Part shown: positions 58,501 through 64,000 of the stretch, one piece after another
Layout of the letters: every line of letters starts with the position of its first letter
Numbering within the stretch: the first letter of the stretch is position 1
From: Perkinsus chesapeaki
Taxonomy: Eukaryota > Perkinsozoa > Perkinsida > Perkinsidae
Assembly: GCA_013115145.1 (NCBI GenBank)
Contig: JAAPAO010000072.1
Span: 1,571 to 65,570 of the forward strand
Direction: 5' to 3'
Length of the DNA stretch: 64,000 nt
The notes under the pieces: generated by a model
Told to the model about the DNA's origin: nothing
Databases searched by the model: none
Seen by the model: only the letters and a program-made list of their open reading frames with translations
Position numbers and translations under genes: made by a program

Positions 58501-59093
58501 ACTGTAGGATATTCCTTTCCCTCATGGTCCATCGGTGGCAATACTTCCATTGCTTTCTTCCGACGATCGAGTATCTCATCTTCCGGTGTCATCTCCGAGT
58601 CATCATCATTATCTTCCTCAGTGACCCCTGTACTGCTGCCACCAAGGCTCATGCCAGCCTCCTGACAAACCAGCACCGTATCCAGTAAGATGTAGTATTT
58701 ACAAACCACTCAAGGAATGCTCAAAGGCCCCTCCCGCGACTTGGGCAGTTCCGCCACAATCATGAACAACTATACCGTAAAAATACGGAGTTTTAGGCAA
58801 TCAAAAAAGTCTTGAAAGCCGCGCAAAGGCCTCTCACCTTTTTTCTCCTCTCAAAAGCCTCAATTGCAGTTTCTTCATCATCATTACCCATTATCTCACC
58901 TTCATTCCGATACTGAAAACGATAAAACAAGTACATCGCTCCGCTGTAAAAACGTGCCATGTATTACATTTTTGGTAACAGTTTTCTCATTAGCTATCTC
59001 AGTCTCAATACCAGCCATGAAGGCATCTAACGGGTCCACTTCGCCTTTGCCCTGCCCCCCAGCAGCGACGCCTGTGAATGGTAACAAAGACAT
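55557..59093 (-). CDS. DEAD-box RNA helicase, DDX42-like
   Basis: At least twelve exons. N-terminal [14 protein letters not shown] and [15 protein letters not shown] are typical of the DDX42/PRP5 group. Helicase motifs in order: PTPIQ (Q motif), ADTGSGKT (I, split by an intron), CPTRELAVQ (Ia), TTLAGG (GG), ANPGRCID (Ib-like), [16 protein letters not shown] (II), LFSATMPPK (III), [10 protein letters not shown] (IV), [11 protein letters not shown] (V) and [13 protein letters not shown] (VI). DDX42 is a nuclear helicase linked to the U2 snRNP/SF3b. Introns are 43-94 nt except one of 480 nt (56406-56885) after [13 protein letters not shown]. Five introns carry a copy of the AGCGGAGCGAAGC motif and the P-loop intron carries tRNA-like sequence. 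The C-terminus past 55750 is basic and unstructured. An upstream exon could exist. Confidence 0.85.
57386..57403. repeat. Motif copy in helicase intron (motif II/III)
   Basis: GGCGGAGCGGAGCGCTTC on the gene strand, in the 43-nt intron after GFEKQ. Confidence 0.75.
57537..57549. repeat. Motif copy in helicase intron (after NPGR)
   Basis: AGCGAAGCGAAGC on the + strand; a variant with one unit changed. Confidence 0.65.
57842..57853. repeat. Motif copy in helicase intron (before CPTREL)
   Basis: GCGGAGCGAAGC on the + strand, in the 50-nt intron that starts GTGAGATCC. Confidence 0.85.
57992..58085 (-). other. 94-nt helicase intron with tRNA-like sequence
   Basis: The intron starts GTAGAGACTGAG, ends GCTCGTTTCAG and splits the P-loop (ADTG|SGKT). 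Within it TGGCGGAACGGTTAGGGTG resembles a Pol III A box and ATGGTTCGAAACC a B box, at tRNA spacing. Acceptor and anticodon stems do not form, so this is a decayed or SINE-type tRNA relative, not a gene. Confidence 0.55.
58473..58486. repeat. Motif copy in helicase intron (after PTVHR)
   Basis: AGCGGAGCGAAGCG on the gene strand, 7 nt after the 5' splice site. Confidence 0.85.
58934..58945. repeat. Motif copy in first identified helicase intron
   Basis: AGCGGAGCGATG on the gene strand; one change from consensus. Confidence 0.75.
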
Positions 59094-59247
59094 TATTGGA
59101 CGATCTATTGCCGGATCGAATCTGTCCGTATTGCCAGAGTACTACTACTACAACTACACTGCGCAACGCATTCCTGGAAATCAGAGTTATGCGCCATATT
59201 TCCTCAAAGACTGATTTCTTCCATCATATAACATCACAGTCTCCCCT

Positions 59248-59535
59248 TTAACCGGGTTTTTGGAAAACCCGAAACCCGCTTGAATTTATAGTACTATCAC
59301 CTCCTTCCCCTCCTCCTCCTATTGTCGTATCCTTCTTTGACTCTGCCTTATTCTTCTTATCCTGCTCTTCATCAATCTGATCGAATATATTTTTTTTAGC
59401 CGCTGATCGATTAGAGGACGCTTTAGCCTTGAAGAACATGATGAGAAATAAGAACACTGAAACAGTAAGGAAATCCTCCGCCTTTAGACCTACTCGTCGA
59501 GGACCGGGGAGCATTCCTAGTGCCGAGGAGATCAT
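59248..59535 (-). CDS. Small single-helix membrane protein with Lys-rich tail
   Basis: The 95-residue ORF starts MISSALGMLPGPRRVGLKAE. One hydrophobic helix (FLTVSVFLFLIMFFKAKA) is followed by a Lys/Asp-rich segment (DEEQDKKNKAESKKDTT), a Gly stretch and SSGFRVFQKPG. A single N-terminal helix with a long basic cytoplasmic tail recalls SERP/RAMP4-like or VAMP-associated ER proteins, but no family is certain. Confidence 0.5.
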   Translation of the reverse strand: MISSALGMLPGPRRVGLKAEDFLTVSVFLFLIMFFKAKASSNRSAAKKNIFDQIDEEQDKKNKAESKKDTTIGGGGEGGDSTINSSGFRVFQKPG

Positions 59536-59711
59536 ACCATCAAGTCGGACTTCTTACGGACTGGATAATCTTACGCTATCCACGAAACAACAATACAGGG
59601 AAATAATGATTTGGAATTTATGGACACCACGGTTACCAAGCGACGAATAGTTGATAATTGGATATTAATCAGGCGTATAACCAAAATCTTTATAGTGCGC
59701 AAAGATACTTT

Positions 59712-60039
59712 CTAGTCCAAGCTCATAATAGATACATCATCGTCATCATCGTCTTCCTCTTGCACCTCCTAAACAATAGATTGCAGCCCAAGCTGAATGA
59801 CTTCCTACCACAACAGGTGCGTTGAATTGGCTTCGCCGACCCTCCTCTGGCATACCAACTTTCCGCGAAATCTCGGCCCCAGATACCCCCACGGGCTTCT
59901 ACAAATCAAGACAATAATGTGGCGCGCGGTCAGGGGGTAAGATGTACCTCTACACGCTCCCAGCCAGCGTTTAAATTCTCCCTCTTCAACGCTGGCACGT
60001 TCCTGAATAATGGTCTGTCGATAATAATATTTTGGAGTC
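59712..60039 (-). CDS. 3' exons of an uncharacterised protein with acidic tail
   Basis: Three exons join in frame. The last two supply EKPVGVSGAEISRKVGMPEE and GRRSQFNAPVVEVQEEDDDD, ending VSIMSLD. The earlier one has QNIIIDRPLFRNVPALKREN. Introns are about 43-47 nt. The 5' part beyond 60039 could not be resolved. No domain recognised. Confidence 0.45.
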
Positions 60040-60332
60040 CTGCAGTGTATTGATTATCACAGTACTACTCTAGGTAGTCCACGGAGTCTCTGGCAGAGAT
60101 TGATGATATAGAAATGACACCCAATACTATCATTTCTATCGTGTGGTCATTCCTTTGACCAGATATTTGATCGTGCTGGTGTACGAGTACAACTGCTCGG
60201 CTGCTGCTCCACCCCCACTATCACTAGTAGATACTAAAGCCCTTTACACATAGACTATCACAGTATTATACACGGCCTCATGCCACGTTATAATCAATAT
60301 ATAATATTATTAAGTCATTATAAACCCCTCCC

Positions 60333-61082
60333 TTACTTTTCCGGTATAACATTATTGCCAATTAAATCCACCCTAGCAACCAAAGGCTGTCCTCCATCAG
60401 TCAGTCTAATCTCTGCCGTCAGTATCCTTCCACTTGGTCGTTCATTCAATGTCCTCTGTAATCGTTTACGATGGTCATCTCCGACAACATGTCCAGCGAA
60501 TACGCGGACGTTGTCGAGTAGGGAGCAACAGAGGGGGCAGTAAATCGGAGCCACTTCCCCAAAATCTGCAGAAGCCGCTAAGATATCTTTTTCGATTCCA
60601 TCACGCCAATCGTCGATCTCAGAAGTTCGTAAGGTAGGAAACAGCCTCCTCTCTTTCCGCTGAACCTTCACGCGCCTCGAAATTGTTGCTCCGGTCCTAA
60701 CCCCAAGATAGCCTCCAATTTTAGGGTCCCTTCTCGCGCGTGCTGCATGGTCGACGCAATTCGATATTGTGAGTTCGCTCGACAAGTACACCAAAATATT
60801 TTCCATGGCTTCCCGTTCGATCGGTCCTTCGCAGTCCCGAGCACATAACTGCACCGATCGCATTTTCTGATAATTATCCTTTTCAGGGCGCGCAAGAATC
60901 ACTAATTTTCCTCGACATTCATCTGAGGCTTTCCACTCCAAAAAGGTATTTTCTTTGGTCGACCTGAAGAAGCCTTCATCAGTGAGTGCTGTTAGGAACA
61001 TGTGAACAGCTGGCAGAGGGACCGTTGATAGAGTCATAGTCGACGACGAGGACGACGAGGTACCGTTACGTTTAAGCATCAA
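60333..61082 (-). CDS. Zinc-finger protein (U1/C2H2 type)
   Basis: A 249-residue ORF starts MMLKRNGTSSSSSSTMTLST. The C-terminal part has CPLCCSLLDNVRVFAGHVVG then DDHRKRLQ, a C-x2-C-x12-H-x5-H finger like the U1-type matrin fingers that bind RNA. The rest has no recognised fold. No introns. Function may be in RNA processing; weakly supported. Confidence 0.6.
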   Translation of the reverse strand: MMLKRNGTSSSSSSTMTLSTVPLPAVHMFLTALTDEGFFRSTKENTFLEWKASDECRGKLVILARPEKDNYQKMRSVQLCARDCEGPIEREAMENILVYLSSELTISNCVDHAARARRDPKIGGYLGVRTGATISRRVKVQRKERRLFPTLRTSEIDDWRDGIEKDILAASADFGEVAPIYCPLCCSLLDNVRVFAGHVVGDDHRKRLQRTLNERPSGRILTAEIRLTDGGQPLVARVDLIGNNVIPEK

Positions 61083-61895
61083 TCATAAAACAAATAAAAG
61101 CACTGATATTAAAGTATAACATTACAAACCTATGCTTCTCTGTAGAGGAGAACCATAGTTGGCAGAGCTGGAATGTCAATTACTCATCCCTTATAAAGGA
61201 CTACTAGCGAAGTAACATTCCTAAATCCGGCAAGGTAATTGAAGAGCAATTCGCTCTGACTGGTTTTGCGAGGGCAACATTATCCGCCGGCCTCTGGTGG
61301 ATAACATTTGCCGGGTATATGGGAACCTGGAATATCTAAACGAGATGGCAGTAAGACTACGGTCGACTCTTGCCATCCCCAGTCATCAGTATGCATGCCT
61401 ACAATCACTTACGAAGCCGCAACACATCGTCCGATGTAGTCGGGCAATAGGATGGGATGATTTCTATCATCACGTATTAAAGCTTCAAATATGATCCCTG
61501 TAACGAAAATCTACGGACGTCATAAATCGATCCGCAGTCTCATGGTTCAGCATTCCTATCTTGCCAAGTACCAAATAGAATTCCGCCCACTTCTCAGTCA
61601 TCAGCACGAACTGTACTACAGTGCACCGGCAAAACCCAAAATAGTGTAGAGTCAATTCCATGGGAGGAGTCGCAGGTGCCTTTTACGCAACGGCAATACG
61701 TCTGATCCGTGTTGTTCCCGTATAGAGCCAGAAAATTGCGTACTGATGTTGCTTAAGTCTTTGTTAAAAAGACACTTTCATGTGTCGATAAATGACCGAT
61801 AAGATTAGAAATAATCATTATGTATCCCGAGTAACGCAACATGACTAAATTGATGATGAAGTGTATTAACGATGAAGTTGATAAAATGTAATATA
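61083..61895. other. Intergenic region
   Basis: About 800 bp. No convincing gene; a 65-codon plus frame at 61297 lacks support. Confidence 0.4.
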
Positions 61896-62297
61896 TCAAT
61901 TCACTGTATCCTTCCTGACATAAGTAATATACCCCTTGTTGATGGTGGGCAGATATAGAAATTGATAATGACTCATACCAGTCATTTTCCAAGTTAAAGA
62001 GTCTCTTGTCAAGGCCCCAGCAGATTCCTCGACCATTCGATCACACTCCTCATTGAACACGTCAATCGTCCACTCTCCTTGAGTATAAGTACTGTTGTAG
62101 TTACAATAATAGGTTTCAACTTCCGTTCCTCCTTTACGATGAGTCAGATCGGCAGATTGATCGTTGTGAAAGACGATCTTATTCAGATAGTAGCCGGACC
62201 ACTTGGGGTACATAGGTAAATAGGTACCATCTAATGCAGTAGCATTATCGCCAAACATAACAGCGATTCCCACATAAAAGATAAGGCAAGCTTTCAT
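61896..62297 (-). CDS. Small secreted protein, D-G-x-Y family, member 2
   Basis: Starts MKACLIFYVGIAVMFGDNAT, a signal peptide, then LDGTYLPMYPKWSGYYLNKI. Paralogue of the protein at 48436-48822 by the shared DGxYxPxxPKxxxYY start, similar length and the MVEESAGALT segment. It has an N-S-T glycosylation site and a few cysteines. Function unknown. Confidence 0.65.
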   Translation of the reverse strand: MKACLIFYVGIAVMFGDNATALDGTYLPMYPKWSGYYLNKIVFHNDQSADLTHRKGGTEVETYYCNYNSTYTQGEWTIDVFNEECDRMVEESAGALTRDSLTWKMTGMSHYQFLYLPTINKGYITYVRKDTVN

Positions 62298-63328
62298 GTC
62301 GATTAGGATGGAGCAGCTCGAATACGAAACAACATCAAGCCTCCCCGTGACGCCTCCTTAGCATTTACTGTGGAGCGGCGCTGCGGTGACTTGGATCACA
62401 TTTTTGAAAATTTTAGGAACAAATATTCCAGCCCGAAATATTTGTTTGCTTTCCTGACAAAAGAAATATCTTCTACGCATGGGTATGATAATTACCCTAT
62501 CTGTCAGGCTCAAAGAACAACAGAATTAAGGTTAAGTTCCTTTGTAGCTTTTCTCCTCCACAGAAAGGCACAAGTACTACAAGCTTTTCCTTCTACTCGA
62601 CAGAATGCCAATATTCCAGCACTGCTCAATCGTATTGCCCCTTCCAAATATCCAATCTACCGCCACCACCCGTAGCAACAGCGTCGAGTTTGAACAAGTG
62701 TCAAATACATCACGCGAAGGATGATCCAGCCGTGACCAGGAAAGTAGTAGGAACACCAAAACAAGCTTTGAACCGGCTGTCCCTTCCCATCCATCATCTT
62801 GCCCTCTCTTGCTGCCTCTAACGCGCAGGCATACCCTATGAAGGGACATGGATAGTCACCGCGTAAGATCGCCGAGCATACACACCAGGCTGTTGGTTCG
62901 CCTTCGCGCCGTAGCAATCACTGAAGCCGTAACGTTTCAATAGGGAAGGCACGAGAAGCCTGCTCCATCTGCTTGGAGGAGCGGAGTCGAGGAGGGTCAC
63001 TTCAGGTAAGCGCTGTGTTGTACGTTTTCAGTGTAAGTTATGAGCCTTTACCAGCGAGCCAAGTTACGCGGAGTTCGATGTGAACAAGAAGCTCATTCGA
63101 GAGAAGTGGTTAAAAAAGGCATCATCAGCTCCATAGCTACTCAACAGCAGCTGCTGCCAATTAGTGGCGCACATAAAATCAAGGTGTGCTCTTCACTGCA
63201 AATACAAACATGAAGTGTATCCCTTCCGAGACCCAAAATACCTCATCATGTCTCTTACATCTATCAACCTTATACCACTCCTTCCCCCCAAATACACAAC
63301 TAATAAGAGTTGGTAAGATACGTCAACA
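62298..63328. other. Region without a resolved gene
   Basis: Minus-strand frames at 62577-62917 are Cys- and Trp-rich (CPFIGYACALEAA, LFWCSYYFPGHGW), with a possible upstream segment CYGAKANQQPGV. They may be exons of a secreted protein, but no start, signal peptide or splice chain could be established. Confidence 0.35.
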
Positions 63329-64000
63329 TTAAGTCACTTCACTAGAGTTCATCTCATCCCCTTCGGTAACACTGCTATCCGATGGGCTACTCGGTGAAAC
63401 GCTCTTTCTCTCCTCCATAATCTTCTTCCATCTATCAAACTGTTCCTGTGATAAAACCTTCGGGAACATCACCAAGCACCCCGATACTGGACACGGCTTA
63501 TCCACCCGATGATGAGGTCGACGCCGCCCTCCACCCTGAGCAGAAGAGCGATGCAATCTAAATGCGCTACACAACGCCGAAACGGTGCGATTACGAGTGA
63601 CTATACAAGATGAAGAACGTCGTCCACAGCTTGGAATGAATGAAGACTAAATAATATCTTCATATACGTAAGGAGTAGTGTTATTATTAAATAACCTATC
63701 GAAGTAAGATGCCTGTGATGCCAGCCTCATCAAAGTGAAAATATGTTCCCTGAATGATTCAAGAATATCCCGGAAGTGATTATATGATAGACAATGTGGC
63801 CCACTGAAAGACGACCTGGCAGCAGCAGCAAATACATTCCCACTGAAAACCCCGCTCGATGTCGACCTATGAACACGCCAGTGTGAGCATATCATAAATG
63901 CAGATATATCATTTCCATGTATTATACGAAAATACTGAATATCAGTTGTGATACTAAATACCATCATATTCTTCTCGACTGTCCGCCAATGCTCATCATC
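63329..64000 (-). CDS. 3' part of an uncharacterised gene, cut by the window end
   Basis: The last exon contains DKPCPVSGCLVMFPKVLSQE and EQFDRWKKIMEERK, ending in an acidic Ser-rich tail (VTEGDEMNSSEVT). The C-P-V-x-G-C motif is seen in SP-RING and related fingers. Upstream frames near 63647-63967 (VFSGNVFAAAARSSFSGPH, HIFTLMRLASQAS) may be earlier exons. Start lies outside the window. Confidence 0.35.

Noticed and set aside
1-64000. CRISPR arrays, bacterial insertion sequences, toxin or phage modules
   Set aside because: No regularly spaced repeats, transposase motifs or operon-like gene strings were seen; all genes are eukaryotic in structure.

Overview
The window looks like nuclear DNA of a unicellular eukaryote, most likely a Perkinsus-type alveolate (inference). 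Genes lie on both strands and are mostly split by very short GT-AG introns, typically 40-60 nt. Gene content is eukaryotic: eL42, Rab GDI, a DDX42-like helicase, a BRWD/PHIP-like WD protein, LONRF, SMYD-like SET, mitochondrial carrier, acyl-CoA-binding protein and Jouberin-like AHI1. Lineage-type families are also present: a tandem array of Atg22/UMF1-like transporters and short secreted proteins sharing a D-G-x-Y-x-P start. There are no bacterial operons, rRNA genes or CRISPR arrays.

Layout. 0-6 kb: an AIFM2/NDH2-like flavoprotein, an adaptor-like protein with NPF and DPF motifs, a DUF1294 membrane protein, acyl-CoA-binding protein and a tetraspanin-like protein. 6.7-19 kb: four tandem transporter genes on the minus strand, each with four exons, separated by 1.2-1.75 kb of apparently gene-free DNA; their sequences are mosaics of one another. 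20.7-27.8 kb: one large minus-strand gene encoding WD40 repeats, BRWD linker, a PHD-like finger and two CW zinc fingers. 28-38.9 kb: a small mitochondrial membrane protein, a tiny cysteine-rich secreted peptide, two kinase-type genes, tRNA-Cys, Rab GDI, a SET protein and a glycan-enzyme-like protein. 39.3-46.5 kb: AHI1-like gene, tRNA-Pro, an RlmI-like methyltransferase, a RING-LON protein with a predicted C-terminal membrane anchor, and eL42. 47-55 kb: a secreted-family member, two adjacent paralogous coiled-coil proteins, a mitochondrial carrier and another mitochondrial protein. 55.5-61 kb: DDX42-like helicase and small genes, including a zinc-finger protein. 61.9 kb to the end: a second secreted-family member and a partial gene.

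The most unusual signals are not genes. (1) Several spliceosomal introns carry tRNA-derived sequence; the clearest is a complete tRNA-Leu(UAA)-like cloverleaf, with its anticodon changed to UAU, inside a 155-nt intron of the BRWD-like gene. A 94-nt intron in the helicase carries A-box- and B-box-like sequence, a 47-nt intron is built around a T arm, and two more remnants lie near 44.3-44.6 kb. (2) A short motif, AGCGGAGCGAAGCG, occurs nine times in either orientation; five copies sit in separate introns of the helicase gene and the others lie between genes. (3) A 65-bp perfect hairpin lies between the helicase and its neighbour. Exon structures were derived by hand from reading-frame continuity and family resemblance; no alignments or searches were run.
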